Of a stretch of 64,000 nucleotides of DNA, positions 1-11,028 are shown piece by piece. Source of the stretch: Clostridia bacterium. Lineage in GTDB: Bacteria; Bacillota; Thermoanaerobacteria; Thermoanaerobacterales; Thermoanaerobacteraceae. Each line of letters opens with the position of its first letter. Position 1 is the first letter of the stretch. The stretch covers positions 186,001 through 250,000 of the forward strand of contig DULG01000019.1 in NCBI GenBank assembly GCA_012840485.1, given 5' to 3'. A program made the position numbers and the translations under genes. A model generated the notes under the pieces. It was not told the DNA's origin, did no database searches, and worked only from the letters and a program-made list of their open reading frames with translations.

Positions 1-110
1 GAAACACTCTTTATTATGCTGGAAAATTCTCTACCCTATTATTTTTATTAGAAGAACTAAACAAAAAATATAAGACTTTAGGAGAACTGATAAAATCAGT
101 TTCCGAATAA
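1..110 (+). CDS. 3' end of a CDS truncated by the window edge (product unknown; tail ...ELNKKYKTLGELIKSVSE)
   Basis: Open plus-strand frame from position 3 to TAA at 108-110; convergent with and slightly overlapping the minus gene ending at 96. Confidence 0.5.
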   Translation, partial: NTLYYAGKFSTLLFLLEELNKKYKTLGELIKSVSE

Positions 111-1172
111 TTTAGAAGACACATATAAGGCTGCAGCCCCACAAGCATTAAAAAAATCCGGCTCATTTTCATAATCCCTTCCCATTGTTGTCATTTTAAA
201 TCCAGATTCTTCGATATATCTTTTAGTGATAGAAGAATCTATAAATTCTATTGTAAATCGTGAAAACACCGGATTTAAAGATATCTGGTCTTTTACTAAT
301 TCTTCTTTTTTCTTCTCCATTGTAGGAAAAACTACAACACAGGAACTATTACACAGTTCTAAAACAGTCATAGTATGGTGACTAATTCCCTGATGTCTCT
401 CTCTTTTATCATTAAACCCAATTCTCGGAATTAGCACAGGTTTACCTCCTAATTTATTTACAGCATCTATTATATGAGCTTGATCTACTCCCGAAAACCC
501 ATATTTAGTACCTGTTCCAACTATTCCCGGTCCCATCGCTACTATCACCACATCTGTTTTTAACACTTCCTTTGAACCTATCAAAGCAGTATAAACATTT
601 ATACACTCATAGTCTCCTCCAAAAGCATGGCCAATTGTAATCGTGTTATCTATTATTCCCCTCATTTTAAGTTCAAAAATCGTCTTGCTAAAACTAATAG
701 GTAGACATCCTCCATCTGTCATCACATATGTAATTTTTAATTTTGGATTTATACTTTTTAACACTAAAGCTACAGGAGCCACCATGCTGTGGAGCTCGCC
801 AACTATTACAGGTAAACCTTCTAAGCTTTTGAAATTTTCAAAAACAGTATGATAAGGACTGTTTTGCTCCTCCATAGTCAACACATTTATCTGAAAAGGC
901 GTATATCTCAATTTCATAATATGCCCATTTCCCACAGCATCGTATTCAGAGTATTTGAGATTTACAAGTATAAAGTCATAGCCACCTGTTCCAAGACTTA
1001 AAAGCCGAGCAGTGCGATTAACATAAACCTTATCCCCTATTTCTATTTTCCCCGTCACATCCTCATAATTTAAAGCCAATGCTTTTTCTTTTTCTGACTC
1101 AACCTCTACAATAGTTATACCTTCTCTTTGTGATACAATTTTACTCACCTTACCAAGATAAATGCTAATCAC
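96..1172 (-). CDS. DUF3866 family protein
   Basis: ORF track 96..1232; GTG start near 1172 preferred because the upstream gene stops at 1174. Confidence 0.7.
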   Translation of the reverse strand: MISIYLGKVSKIVSQREGITIVEVESEKEKALALNYEDVTGKIEIGDKVYVNRTARLLSLGTGGYDFILVNLKYSEYDAVGNGHIMKLRYTPFQINVLTMEEQNSPYHTVFENFKSLEGLPVIVGELHSMVAPVALVLKSINPKLKITYVMTDGGCLPISFSKTIFELKMRGIIDNTITIGHAFGGDYECINVYTALIGSKEVLKTDVVIVAMGPGIVGTGTKYGFSGVDQAHIIDAVNKLGGKPVLIPRIGFNDKRERHQGISHHTMTVLELCNSSCVVVFPTMEKKKEELVKDQISLNPVFSRFTIEFIDSSITKRYIEESGFKMTTMGRDYENEPDFFNACGAAALYVSSKLFGN

Positions 1173-1173
1173 T

Positions 1174-1998
1174 TTAACTTTCTTCCCTTCTTCCCAACTT
1201 ATCGAAATAATTAAAAACTTTGTCCTTTTCAATTAAAGCAGTTAAAGAATATTTTTCTGTAAAAATATGTAATAAAATTAGCAACGCCAGTATTATCAAC
1301 CTGCCATATAAATCAAAAATAAGAATACTGCTTATTCCTAAAGACATCCCCAACACATTTGATCCAGTATCCCCCATCATCACCTTTGCTTTTAAATCCT
1401 CTGGCAAATACACTGCAAGAATCATGACAAGCAAGGCTAAAAAAGAAGGGTGCATTTCCCCGATTACCAGAAAAATTAAAGAAATAACTAAAAAGGTTTT
1501 TCCGCACCTTCCTGGTCGCAAGTCTACAAGGTTTAAGAAATTCGTAAAAAGAGCAATTATCAAGGTATTTATAAATAATTCCTCTATATTATTTTTCCCT
1601 ACATTAAAACTTATAAAAAAAGCAATAAAAATACCTGCTAAAGCCTTTAAACCGCCAGTAGTAGGCTTCCCCTTTAAAAGCATAGTTATATGCCCTTTTA
1701 AACCTCTTACACTTCTATCTCCTAATATATCATCTATAAAACCAACAAAAGAAATTAAAGATAGACTTAATAAAACAACTTCTTGATATTCTACACTAAT
1801 TCCTAGCCCATTGAGAAGCACAATTGACATAAATAAAGCAGGAACAAATACAATTCCTCCACAAACAGGTATCATATTTTTTTTGTAGTTTTCTTTTAAG
1901 CATAAAGGTTTATCTATAATTTTGTAAAAAAATTTTTTTGCTATAAAAGCTATTACTAAAGAAACCGGTATCGCAATCCAAAACACTATCTCACCCAC
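1174..1998 (-). CDS. MraY/WecA-like glycosyl-1-phosphate transferase (membrane)
   Basis: Multi-TM protein with conserved MGDTGSN and FLNLVDLRPGR segments. Confidence 0.75.
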   Translation of the reverse strand: MGEIVFWIAIPVSLVIAFIAKKFFYKIIDKPLCLKENYKKNMIPVCGGIVFVPALFMSIVLLNGLGISVEYQEVVLLSLSLISFVGFIDDILGDRSVRGLKGHITMLLKGKPTTGGLKALAGIFIAFFISFNVGKNNIEELFINTLIIALFTNFLNLVDLRPGRCGKTFLVISLIFLVIGEMHPSFLALLVMILAVYLPEDLKAKVMMGDTGSNVLGMSLGISSILIFDLYGRLIILALLILLHIFTEKYSLTALIEKDKVFNYFDKLGRREES

Positions 1999-2003
1999 TA
2001 TTT

Positions 2004-2684
2004 TTAATTATTTCTTGAAAACAACTTATACACTAATACTTTTAGTATATCCCAAAACTGCTTACCTCTGTGCAGGAAGCCTTTCAAGTTTCTCCCTGTA
2101 ACAGAGTGCGTCATATTCACTTCTACTTCTTTTATTTTGTATCCTTTCTTTAATATATCTATTGTCATACCAACTTCTATCCCAAAGCCTTTATAAAAAG
2201 TTTTTAAACTCTCTAAAACCTCTTTTTTAAAAGCCCTTTGACCTGACAAGACAGATTCAATTTCATATCCTGTAAAGTATTTTACTCCTTTTCTGGCTAA
2301 AGTTTTAACAAGCCCAAATCCAGCTTTTATATTTATTTTTGGAAACTTGGCAATTGTGACATCTGTTTCTCCATTAAGAACAGGTAATATAAGTTTTTTT
2401 ACTTCTCTAGAGGAAAGGCCCACATCTGCATCTAAAAAAACTATCACATCATTTTTAGTGTATTTTAAACCCTCCTTTAGAGCTGTTCCTTTGCCAACAT
2501 TTTTTTTCATATTTACTATTTTAGCTCCTGTTTTTTTAGCCTTATCAGCCGTATCATCAGTAGAACCATCATTTATTACAATGATCTCATCAATTTCTTC
2601 GATGCCTTCCAATCCCTTTATTGTATCAATTATTCTATTTCCTTCATTATAAGCCGGTATTAAAATACTAACTTTTTTATCCAT
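2004..2684 (-). CDS. Glycosyltransferase family 2
   Basis: N-terminal VSILIPAYNEGNRI, VINDGSTDDT, FLDADV motifs. Confidence 0.85.
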   Translation of the reverse strand: MDKKVSILIPAYNEGNRIIDTIKGLEGIEEIDEIIVINDGSTDDTADKAKKTGAKIVNMKKNVGKGTALKEGLKYTKNDVIVFLDADVGLSSREVKKLILPVLNGETDVTIAKFPKINIKAGFGLVKTLARKGVKYFTGYEIESVLSGQRAFKKEVLESLKTFYKGFGIEVGMTIDILKKGYKIKEVEVNMTHSVTGRNLKGFLHRGKQFWDILKVLVYKLFSRNN

Positions 2685-2689
2685 TCTTA

Positions 2690-3604
2690 TCACCTTTTTA
2701 GATTAGTACCAGAAGTCCCAGAACTCACAAAAGAATCAGGCATCAGGTTCACTGCGCTTTGTTTAATTCCATAATTACCCTCTTTGCCTTCCATTACCAT
2801 TATAAGAGATGTTTGCCCTATTATATCCTCCACATTATCTATTGTAGAAATATGTTGCCTTTTATAAGCATCAATATATGAATACTTGGCATCACTTTGT
2901 TCAACACCCACAATGGGAATATTTAATAATTTCACTTGCTTTATAATTGGAATATCTATAGTTGTAACATTGTTATCCTTGTTATTGCTTCCTCCTGCTA
3001 TGATTACAAAATCTGTGTTACCCAAAACCCCTGTAAAATCTATATAACCGTTGCTTTTTAGATAATTTATTAGATCCATATCTTGTCCTGTGACAATTGC
3101 ATTGGCCAATTTTGAAGATACAAATTCATTCAAATTTTTTTCCTCCACTTTAACCCCATATCTGCTAAAGAGAAAATTTATTAAATTTTGTTTGTCTAGT
3201 TCACTTCCCATATTGAAACTTTCTTTTATTACGGTAATAGACTCTATAGTGGCACCTGCTTTTAGTAAAGCATTCCTCATTCCAGAATATACAAACTCAT
3301 TGGTGGTCTCAATGATAGCCACTTTAACTCCAATCAACCTATTAGCCACCAGCTCTGGAAAAATAATTTGATTATATTGATTATAATACCCCATTTGTGT
3401 ATTTAATTCTTGAATAGTGTTTTTTAAATTATTATTCTCCGCCTGCAACTCTTTAAACTTTTGTTCTAATTCATTTATGATTGCCGTCTGTTGCTCTGAA
3501 AAGATTTTTTGACCATCTAACATAAAACCTATAAAAATGCCAATTCCTAAAGCTACAAAAATAGAAGCAATAGTCAAAACGTAGTATTTAATGTTTATAT
3601 TCAT
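2690..3604 (-). CDS. MctB/SteB-like membrane protein (copper transporter family annotation)
   Basis: N-terminal TM plus coiled coil, adjacent to steA-like gene; start moved to ATG with GAGGAGG upstream. Confidence 0.7.
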   Translation of the reverse strand: MNINIKYYVLTIASIFVALGIGIFIGFMLDGQKIFSEQQTAIINELEQKFKELQAENNNLKNTIQELNTQMGYYNQYNQIIFPELVANRLIGVKVAIIETTNEFVYSGMRNALLKAGATIESITVIKESFNMGSELDKQNLINFLFSRYGVKVEEKNLNEFVSSKLANAIVTGQDMDLINYLKSNGYIDFTGVLGNTDFVIIAGGSNNKDNNVTTIDIPIIKQVKLLNIPIVGVEQSDAKYSYIDAYKRQHISTIDNVEDIIGQTSLIMVMEGKEGNYGIKQSAVNLMPDSFVSSGTSGTNLKR

Positions 3605-3615
3605 AAAAATCCTCC

Positions 3616-4737
3616 TCAAAAGCCGATTAAAAGGCGAATTCTAAGTTCCAAAAGCTTTATAAGTTGCTGCATAGGTGGAGAAAAATAAGCTAACACTCCA
3701 AGGGGAATTAATGCCGCCAGTATAATACTTATTATATAAGAAATTTTAAAAGTTTCACGGTACAGTTTATTTACTCCTTTAGCATCAATCAATTTTTCGC
3801 CTACTTTTAGTCGCACTAAAAAAGTGCTGGACATTCCTTTTCTTCCTTTTTCCAAAAAATCAATCATGCTAGAATGGGTACCTACTGCCACAATCAAGTC
3901 TGCACCTTTCTCAAAAGCCAAAAGCATGGCTATATCTTCACTTGTACCAGGAGCTTTAAAAATTTCCGCTTTAAGCCCTAATGCCTCAACCCTCTCTAAG
4001 CCCGGTGCCCTTCCATCGGGATATGCGTGAACAATAATTTCCTTAGCCTTTTTTAAAGCCTCATCGCTTACACTGTCCATGTCTCCAATAACTATATCAG
4101 GGACAAGTCCAAACTCCAAAAGAGCATCTGCCCCTCCATCTACTCCTATTAAAATTGGTTTTACATCGCTTATATACTGTTTGATTGTAAACAAATCCTC
4201 TTTATAATCTTTACCTCTCACAACTACTAGAACATGCCTATTTTTAAAACGGGTTTTGGTATTTGGCAATTCAACGCCACCTAAAATAAAATACTTTTCT
4301 TTTTTGGCATACTCTAATGTATTTTCTATAAATTCATCCAACTGGATTCCTATATTTTCACGGCTTTCCTGTAATTTATAGTTTATAACATCCTTTGTCA
4401 GAAGTTTTCCCCTTTTTATAAAAATTCCATCTTTATATATTTCATTGTCTATTATAGTAATTTTGTCATTTTCTTTTAGCACATCAAAAATATCTTTTCC
4501 GACGTCGTCAATAATAGGAATCCCTGCATCACATAAAATAGAGGGACCTATATTGGGATATTTGCCACTTATAGATTTATCAGCATTTATCACAGCTAAA
4601 ACCTTTTTCTCTACCAAAGATTCAGCAGCTACCTCGTCTATGTCTCTGTGGTCAATTACCGCTATTTCACCTGGATTCAATCTCTTTACCAAATTTTTAG
4701 TTCTTTTATCCATTTTAATCGTACCCGTTATTTGCAT
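3616..4737 (-). CDS. SteA-like / thiamine pyrophosphokinase-fold protein
   Basis: GVDGGADALLEFGLVPDIVIGDMDSVSD motif and C-terminal TM. Confidence 0.75.
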   Translation of the reverse strand: MQITGTIKMDKRTKNLVKRLNPGEIAVIDHRDIDEVAAESLVEKKVLAVINADKSISGKYPNIGPSILCDAGIPIIDDVGKDIFDVLKENDKITIIDNEIYKDGIFIKRGKLLTKDVINYKLQESRENIGIQLDEFIENTLEYAKKEKYFILGGVELPNTKTRFKNRHVLVVVRGKDYKEDLFTIKQYISDVKPILIGVDGGADALLEFGLVPDIVIGDMDSVSDEALKKAKEIIVHAYPDGRAPGLERVEALGLKAEIFKAPGTSEDIAMLLAFEKGADLIVAVGTHSSMIDFLEKGRKGMSSTFLVRLKVGEKLIDAKGVNKLYRETFKISYIISIILAALIPLGVLAYFSPPMQQLIKLLELRIRLLIGF

Positions 4738-4807
4738 AGAAGTTCCTCCATATTACAACATGGATTACCTTTATTATTATAACACAAAAAAAATTTACAT
4801 AAAATAA

Positions 4808-4845
4808 AAAAAAGCGGTATGGTGTTACACCCTTTATCCCGCTTT
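4808..4845 (-). terminator. Intrinsic terminator of spo0A, overlapping its stop codon
   Basis: AAAGCGGG...CCGCTTTTTTTT stem plus U-run on minus strand, with inner GGTGT/ACACC stem. Confidence 0.8.
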
Positions 4846-5616
4846 CATCCCCAACCTTAACTTGTCAGCAATAAGCGCAATAAATTCACTATTTGTCGGT
4901 TTTCCCTTTTCATCATTTATAGTATATCCGAAAAGGTCATTTAAAACTTCTGTTTTTCCTCTGCTCCATGCTACCTCTATCGCATGTCTTATAGCCCTTT
5001 CCACTCTACTGGGGGTAGTATTGTATTTTTCGGCAATTTTAGGATATAGCATTTTAGTCACAGAATTTAAATACTCCATATTGCTTATAACAAGAGATAT
5101 AGCATCTCTTAAATACATATACCCTTTTATATGGGCTGGCACTCCCACTTCATGAATGATCTCTGTAATCATCGCTTCTAAATCGTAATTTTTCTTTGCC
5201 TTTACGACAGGAAAGACGGTCTTTGAAACTACATCTAAATCTGGCTCAATGAGTTCAGAAATTCTTTTAGATAGCATCTCCAAATCAAAGGGTTTTAAAA
5301 TATAATAATCTGCCCCTAGTGCAATAGCGCGTTGGGTTATTTTTTCTTGCCCTACTGCGGATAAAATTAAAATTTTAGGTTTTTTTAATTGCTCTGCATT
5401 TATCTTTTCTAAAACTCCAATGCCGTCTAAATAGGGCATTATTATATCTAAAATTAACAGATCTGGCGATTGATTTTTTATCAACTCAACCGCTTGATTA
5501 CCATCATTAGCAACCCCTACCACCTCAATATTCTCCTGAGTAGATAGGTATTCAGCTAAAATAGTAGCAAATTCTTTATTATCATCCGCTATTCCTACTT
5601 TAATTTTCTTAACCAA
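4834..5616 (-). CDS. spo0A: Sporulation transcription factor Spo0A
   Basis: Receiver domain plus [19 protein letters not shown]-terminal DNA-binding motif. Confidence 0.97.
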   Translation of the reverse strand: MVKKIKVGIADDNKEFATILAEYLSTQENIEVVGVANDGNQAVELIKNQSPDLLILDIIMPYLDGIGVLEKINAEQLKKPKILILSAVGQEKITQRAIALGADYYILKPFDLEMLSKRISELIEPDLDVVSKTVFPVVKAKKNYDLEAMITEIIHEVGVPAHIKGYMYLRDAISLVISNMEYLNSVTKMLYPKIAEKYNTTPSRVERAIRHAIEVAWSRGKTEVLNDLFGYTINDEKGKPTNSEFIALIADKLRLGMKAG

Positions 5617-5700
5617 TTATTTAACCTCCCATTGCTAATATTAGTATATAATATTTATTCTACATAATATTTGAATTTCCTTCTTTTTCCCAAAAATTTT

Positions 5701-7014
5701 TTAGTTGTTTGTAAAAACCTGTTTATTATTAAGCAAAGTATTCATCTCGTTAAGCATCCATTCAGCATAGACAGCATATCCTTTTGTAGGGTCATTCACA
5801 AAAACATGAGTAATTGCTCCCACTAATTTGCCATCCTGAATGATAGGACTGCCACTCATCCCTTGTATTATCCCCCCTGTCTTTTTTAACAAATCCTTGT
5901 CCACAATTTTTACTATCATGCTTTTAGGACTAGGAGTTTCTTGATAGGCCTTTTTAATGATTTCCACATCAAATTCCCTTATGCCACTATTATCAATTGT
6001 AGCCAATATCTTAGCTGGTCCTTCTTTTATTTGACTTTGATAAGCTATAGGAATTTCTCCATACAATTCATTTTTAAAATCCGTATACATGTTACCATAA
6101 ATCCCAAATTGGGTGTTTTTTAATATATTCCCTATTGTATCAATTTCTTCTATAAAAATCCCCTTCAATTCTCCCGGTTTGCTTCTTTTACCTTGGTCAA
6201 CAGAAGTAATCCGTGAATTCATTATTTCTCCATTTTCTACCGATAGCATGTGACCGGTATCTATATCAGTTATAGCATGCCCTAAAGCTCCATACGTGTT
6301 ACTAGCAGGATAATAAAAGGTCAAGGTACCTATTCCAGCAGTATGATCTCTTACCCAAAGGCCTATTCTGTATTGTTTATCTTCTTTTGATTTTACAGGA
6401 TAAATTGCAGTATAAAAGATATTGTTCTTTCTGTTTATTTTTATCTTCAGAGCTTTTCCCTGTAATCGATTAGCAATTTTAGTGATGTCTTCTGCTTGCT
6501 TTATCTCTACTCCGCTGACTTCTAATATTATATCACCTATCTGTATCTTACCCTGCTTATAGGGACTATAAACTTTACCATCTTCCCCCATTATATCTGA
6601 ATAACCTACTACTAATACGCCTTTCGTGTTTAACTTAACTCCAATAGCCTGTCCTCCCGGGACTACCTTTACAGTAGGAACGATGTCAACACTTATATGC
6701 TTTATAGGAAATATACCAAAAAGTTTAAAATCCAAATTTACTGTGCCAGTATTGACAGCTTCTATTGTAATTGGATTTTTTAAATTCAAAATGTTTTTAT
6801 CTTCTGTCTCATTAATTTTTAAAAAGCCCTTTTTATCAGTTTGAAAACTTACTTTTATAGGTATATTAAAGTTGTAATTAACTTTTTCTCCTTGAAAAAA
6901 TTTAAAACTAGAGGGAGTTTTTGCTATATCCTGTATAGGAGTAAAATAATTTGCAAATACTAAAAAAAAGCTTAATAATATAAAAAGTAGCAATTTCAAT
7001 GGTTTTTTTGCCAT
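5701..7014 (-). CDS. spoIVB: SpoIVB peptidase
   Basis: PDZ plus GMSGSPIIQDGKLVGAITHVFVNDPTKGY motif; next to spo0A; start moved to ATG with AGGAAGTGAG upstream. Confidence 0.95.
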   Translation of the reverse strand: MAKKPLKLLLFILLSFFLVFANYFTPIQDIAKTPSSFKFFQGEKVNYNFNIPIKVSFQTDKKGFLKINETEDKNILNLKNPITIEAVNTGTVNLDFKLFGIFPIKHISVDIVPTVKVVPGGQAIGVKLNTKGVLVVGYSDIMGEDGKVYSPYKQGKIQIGDIILEVSGVEIKQAEDITKIANRLQGKALKIKINRKNNIFYTAIYPVKSKEDKQYRIGLWVRDHTAGIGTLTFYYPASNTYGALGHAITDIDTGHMLSVENGEIMNSRITSVDQGKRSKPGELKGIFIEEIDTIGNILKNTQFGIYGNMYTDFKNELYGEIPIAYQSQIKEGPAKILATIDNSGIREFDVEIIKKAYQETPSPKSMIVKIVDKDLLKKTGGIIQGMSGSPIIQDGKLVGAITHVFVNDPTKGYAVYAEWMLNEMNTLLNNKQVFTNN

Positions 7015-7133
7015 TATCTCACTTCCTTTTCGCAGCATAAGTTTAATCTAAAATTAACTTAACCTTTTTCAAAACTTTATATACTGTCAATATATTATCC
7101 AAGAGTAAAAGGAAGTGAGATTCAACTAAAATA

Positions 7134-8834
7134 TTAAATTTTGCTTTTAAATTGAGATGCCATCTCCAATAATTCTTTTGAATGTTCTAAAGTAGTTTGA
7201 GTGACATTTGAGCCTCCCATAATGCGGGCTAATTCTTTTATTTTTCCTTGATAGTCAAGTTTTTCAATTTTTATATAGGTTCTATCATTCTTTGTAATTT
7301 TCGAAATTACAAAATGAGTATCTGCCATAGAAGCAATTTGGGGTAAGTGAGTTACACAGATTAACTGATGTCTTTTAGAAAGATAAGCCATCTTCTCGGC
7401 TACCAATTGAGCAGTTTTACCACTTATTCCTGTATCCACTTCATCAAAAATCAAAGTTGAAATCCCATCCGCAGAAGCTAAAATAGTCTTTAATGCCAAC
7501 ATTATTCGGGAAAGCTCTCCTCCAGAAGCAATTTTGGATAATGGTTTTAATGGCTCTCCTATATTTGTAGAGATTAAAAACTCAGCCTTATCAAATCCTG
7601 TCTCCGTAGGTTCTGACATCTTCTCTATATTTATTTTAAAATAGGCGTTTGACATATTGAGCTCTTTCAATATATCATTTATCTTATTTTCAATAAATCT
7701 AGCTATTTCTCCTCTCTCTAAATGCAATTTATCTCCAATATCTACAATATCTTTCCACAACTTTTGCCTTTTTGCTTCTAATTCCTTTTGCCTCTCTTCA
7801 AAGTTTAATATATCTTCTAATTCCTTCTTTTTATTTTCTTTAAATTCCAAAATATGCTGAATTGTAGGCCCATATTTTCTTTTTAAAGAATTTATTTGAT
7901 CTAACCGTATTTCTATTTCCTCCAAGCTTCGTTGGTCAAAATCCAAACTATTTAGATAATCTCTCACTTGCAAAGCACAATCTTCTAATTCATAACCTAT
8001 ATTTTCTACCTTGTCTTTTAATGGTTTAAGTTTCTCATCTACAGAAAGAGCCGCTTCTAAATTTTTTATCACGATATGGAGATTGTCTAAAATAGAAAAA
8101 CCTTCATCACCTTCATACAGAAGTTTGTAAGCAGAATTTATAGCATTAAACAATTTTTCAAAATTTATCAGTAAGTTTCTCTTTTCTAACAATTGTATTT
8201 CTTCTTCTATACTCAAATTTGCCTTTTCAATTTCTTCAATTTGATATCGCAAAAAATCGATAGCTTCATTTTTTTCCTTTTCATCTTTGAAAAAACTAGA
8301 AATCTGTTTTTCGATATTTTTATACTGTTCTAAAAGTCTTTTAAAATTTCCTTTTAAGGTCTTAAACTCTTGGTCACCAAAATTATCTAAAATAGAAAGA
8401 TGCTTAGTATTGTCTAATAAAAATTGGTGCTCATGCTGTCCTAATATGTCTACCAAAAAAGTGCCTATTTTATTTAAAAAAGAAAGTGGAACCATCCTAC
8501 CATTTATCCTACAATAACTTCGTCCACTCGTTGTAATTTCCCTATTTATTATCAAAGTATCGTCTTCTTCTAAATTTAGACCTGTTTCTTGTAAAAGATC
8601 AGCAATTTTCTCTTTATTAGAGTCCACAAAAAATACCCCTTCTACAACAGCCTTGTCTTCGCCAGAGCGTATTATGTCTTTACTAGCTCGGCTTCCTAAA
8701 AGCAGTAAAACCGAATCAATAACTATGGATTTCCCTGCCCCTGTTTCCCCCGTCAACACATTGAATCCTTCTTCGAACTGTATTTCAGCTTTTTCTATTA
8801 GAGCTACATTCTGTATGCTAAGTGCTAAAAGCAT
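7134..8834 (-). CDS. recN: DNA repair protein RecN
   Basis: Walker A GETGAGKS, coiled coil, ASGGELSRIMLALK, LIFDEVDTGISG. Confidence 0.96.
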   Translation of the reverse strand: MLLALSIQNVALIEKAEIQFEEGFNVLTGETGAGKSIVIDSVLLLLGSRASKDIIRSGEDKAVVEGVFFVDSNKEKIADLLQETGLNLEEDDTLIINREITTSGRSYCRINGRMVPLSFLNKIGTFLVDILGQHEHQFLLDNTKHLSILDNFGDQEFKTLKGNFKRLLEQYKNIEKQISSFFKDEKEKNEAIDFLRYQIEEIEKANLSIEEEIQLLEKRNLLINFEKLFNAINSAYKLLYEGDEGFSILDNLHIVIKNLEAALSVDEKLKPLKDKVENIGYELEDCALQVRDYLNSLDFDQRSLEEIEIRLDQINSLKRKYGPTIQHILEFKENKKKELEDILNFEERQKELEAKRQKLWKDIVDIGDKLHLERGEIARFIENKINDILKELNMSNAYFKINIEKMSEPTETGFDKAEFLISTNIGEPLKPLSKIASGGELSRIMLALKTILASADGISTLIFDEVDTGISGKTAQLVAEKMAYLSKRHQLICVTHLPQIASMADTHFVISKITKNDRTYIKIEKLDYQGKIKELARIMGGSNVTQTTLEHSKELLEMASQFKSKI

Positions 8835-8851
8835 AACAAAACCTCCAACAA

Positions 8852-9307
8852 TCACTTGACCAGCTTTTTAAACTTTTCTAGCAGTTCTTGAAGTGCTTCT
8901 TCATTTCTTACTAAGACGAAAATAGTATTATCTCCTGCTAAAGTGCCCACTATGTCTTTCCAATTTAATGTATCAATAGCTTCTGCAGCTGCTGGTGCTG
9001 TGCCTGATAACGTTTTTACAACTATAATATTTCCTGCATAATCAACACTCACTATAGATTCAGACAATAGGGTCATCAGTCTGTCAGTAATATGACTATC
9101 CACTTTTCCCATAGGAGCATATTTGTACCTTTTTCCGTCCTCAGTTAAAACCTTTATGAGCCTCAATTCCTTTATATCTCTGGAAACTGTAGCTTGGGTA
9201 ACGTCAATACCTTGTTTTTGAAGTTCGGCTGCTAGCTCTTCTTGTGTTTCAATTTCTTTTTCGGAAATTATTTCTAAAATTTTCGCATGTCGTGCTATTT
9301 TCATCAT
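8852..9307 (-). CDS. argR: Arginine repressor ArgR/AhrC
   Basis: [12 protein letters not shown] wHTH and C-terminal [11 protein letters not shown]. Confidence 0.95.
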   Translation of the reverse strand: MMKIARHAKILEIISEKEIETQEELAAELQKQGIDVTQATVSRDIKELRLIKVLTEDGKRYKYAPMGKVDSHITDRLMTLLSESIVSVDYAGNIIVVKTLSGTAPAAAEAIDTLNWKDIVGTLAGDNTIFVLVRNEEALQELLEKFKKLVK

Positions 9308-9330
9308 AGTAATTCACCTCTTTTGCCTTT

Positions 9331-10182
9331 TTATCTTTCTGTAAGCTTATCCCTTAACAAGTCAAAGAAATTAGTATTTTTTACTTTGATGAGATTGGTG
9401 TACTCATTGCTTTTTTTGATATATATCACATCTCTATAATCAAGTTTATATCCTTGTTGTCCGTCTGTTGTTATCATCAAATCTTGATTTTCTTCGCTTA
9501 TTTCCAACCTGATGACATCTTCTGAGGAAACTATTATAGACCTTGAATACAAAGTATGAGGACAAATAGGAGTTATTATTATAACTTCCACTGTAGGGTA
9601 TACAATAGGTCCTCCTGCTGAAAGCGAATAGGCAGTCGACCCCGTAGGAGTTGCAATTATAACTCCGTCCGCCAAATAGGTATCTACATAATTATCGTTG
9701 ACATAAGTATTTATGCGGGCCATTCTCGAAAAAGCCCCCCTTGTAATGACAATATCATTTAACGCTCGAAAATTGATCACTTCCATGTCATTTTTGACCA
9801 CATTTGCTTCCAGCATCATTCTTTTCTCTACAGCATATTCTCCTCTGTATATTTTTTCAAGTGCAATAAATACCTCATTTATATCCACATCTGTAAGAAA
9901 ACCTAGATGGCCTAAATTTACAGCAAAAATGGGTGTACCAAAGGGGGCACAAAGCCTTGCTACATTCAAAATTGTGCCATCGCCCCCTAATGCTATAATA
10001 AAATCACATTTACTGTATATATCTGTAGGTTTTCCGCTGTATTCTTCATAACCTATTTTAGAAGCTACTATTTCATTTAGATAAGGCTCAGACTCCTGTT
10101 CTAATAACCATTTTACTACAGATTTTGTCACTTCTAAGTCTTTATCTTTGTTAATATTTGGAATTACGCCAACTTTTTTCAT
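9331..10182 (-). CDS. nadK: NAD kinase
   Basis: GGDGT, NLGHLGFLT, TPTGSTAYSLSAGGPI. Confidence 0.96.
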   Translation of the reverse strand: MKKVGVIPNINKDKDLEVTKSVVKWLLEQESEPYLNEIVASKIGYEEYSGKPTDIYSKCDFIIALGGDGTILNVARLCAPFGTPIFAVNLGHLGFLTDVDINEVFIALEKIYRGEYAVEKRMMLEANVVKNDMEVINFRALNDIVITRGAFSRMARINTYVNDNYVDTYLADGVIIATPTGSTAYSLSAGGPIVYPTVEVIIITPICPHTLYSRSIIVSSEDVIRLEISEENQDLMITTDGQQGYKLDYRDVIYIKKSNEYTNLIKVKNTNFFDLLRDKLTER

Positions 10183-10231
10183 TATAATATCACCACATTT
10201 ATCTTATTCTACAAAAATACAAATTTTCCTG

Positions 10232-11026
10232 CTACAAAATTTTAAATGCCTCTTCTACAATTTTCGTAATGTCAAAATTGTGTTGTTTTTCAATTCCCTT
10301 TTTTCCGTAAATTAAATATTCTATATTGCCTTCTGCCCCTTTTATAGGAGAATAGGTAATACCTATTATACCGTAGTTAAACTTTTGAAACAAAGTCACA
10401 ATTTTTTCAATCACTTCTCTATGAACGGCAGGGTCTCTCACAACGCCTTTTTTACCTACTTTTTCTCTCCCTGCTTCAAATTGAGGTTTTATTAAAGCTA
10501 TTAAATCTCCTATTGGCTTTAAAAATTTATCTGCAGAAGGTATAACAAGTTCAAGGGAGATAAAAGAAACGTCTATTGTGATCATGTCCACTATTTCAGG
10601 CAATGTCTCTAAAAATCTTATATTAGTCTTTTCCATGTTTATGACCCGAGGGTCATTTCTTAAACTCCAATCCAATTGCCCGTATCCTACATCTACAGCA
10701 TATACTTTCAAAGCACCGTGTTTTAAAAGGCAGTCAGTAAAACCTCCTGTGGAAGCTCCAATGTCTAAGGCAATCTTGCCAGTTACATTAATATTAAACG
10801 TTTCTATCGCTTTTTGTAACTTTAGCCCACCTCTACTTACATAAGGTAAAGAATTAGTTTTTACTTCAATTGAAGAATCTATGTTGACAAACTCTCCAGC
10901 TTTTTCAATTCTCTTGCCATCAACATATACTTCTCCTGCCATGATAGAGGCTTTTGCTTTTTCTCTTGAGGAGAAAAAACCTTTTTGAACAAGTAAAACA
11001 TCCAATCTTTCTTTTTTTGAAGCCAT
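10232..11026 (-). CDS. tlyA: TlyA family rRNA 2'-O-methyltransferase
   Basis: S4 domain plus DIGASTGGFTDCLLKHGA. Confidence 0.94.
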   Translation of the reverse strand: MASKKERLDVLLVQKGFFSSREKAKASIMAGEVYVDGKRIEKAGEFVNIDSSIEVKTNSLPYVSRGGLKLQKAIETFNINVTGKIALDIGASTGGFTDCLLKHGALKVYAVDVGYGQLDWSLRNDPRVINMEKTNIRFLETLPEIVDMITIDVSFISLELVIPSADKFLKPIGDLIALIKPQFEAGREKVGKKGVVRDPAVHREVIEKIVTLFQKFNYGIIGITYSPIKGAEGNIEYLIYGKKGIEKQHNFDITKIVEEAFKIL

Positions 11027-11028
11027 AT

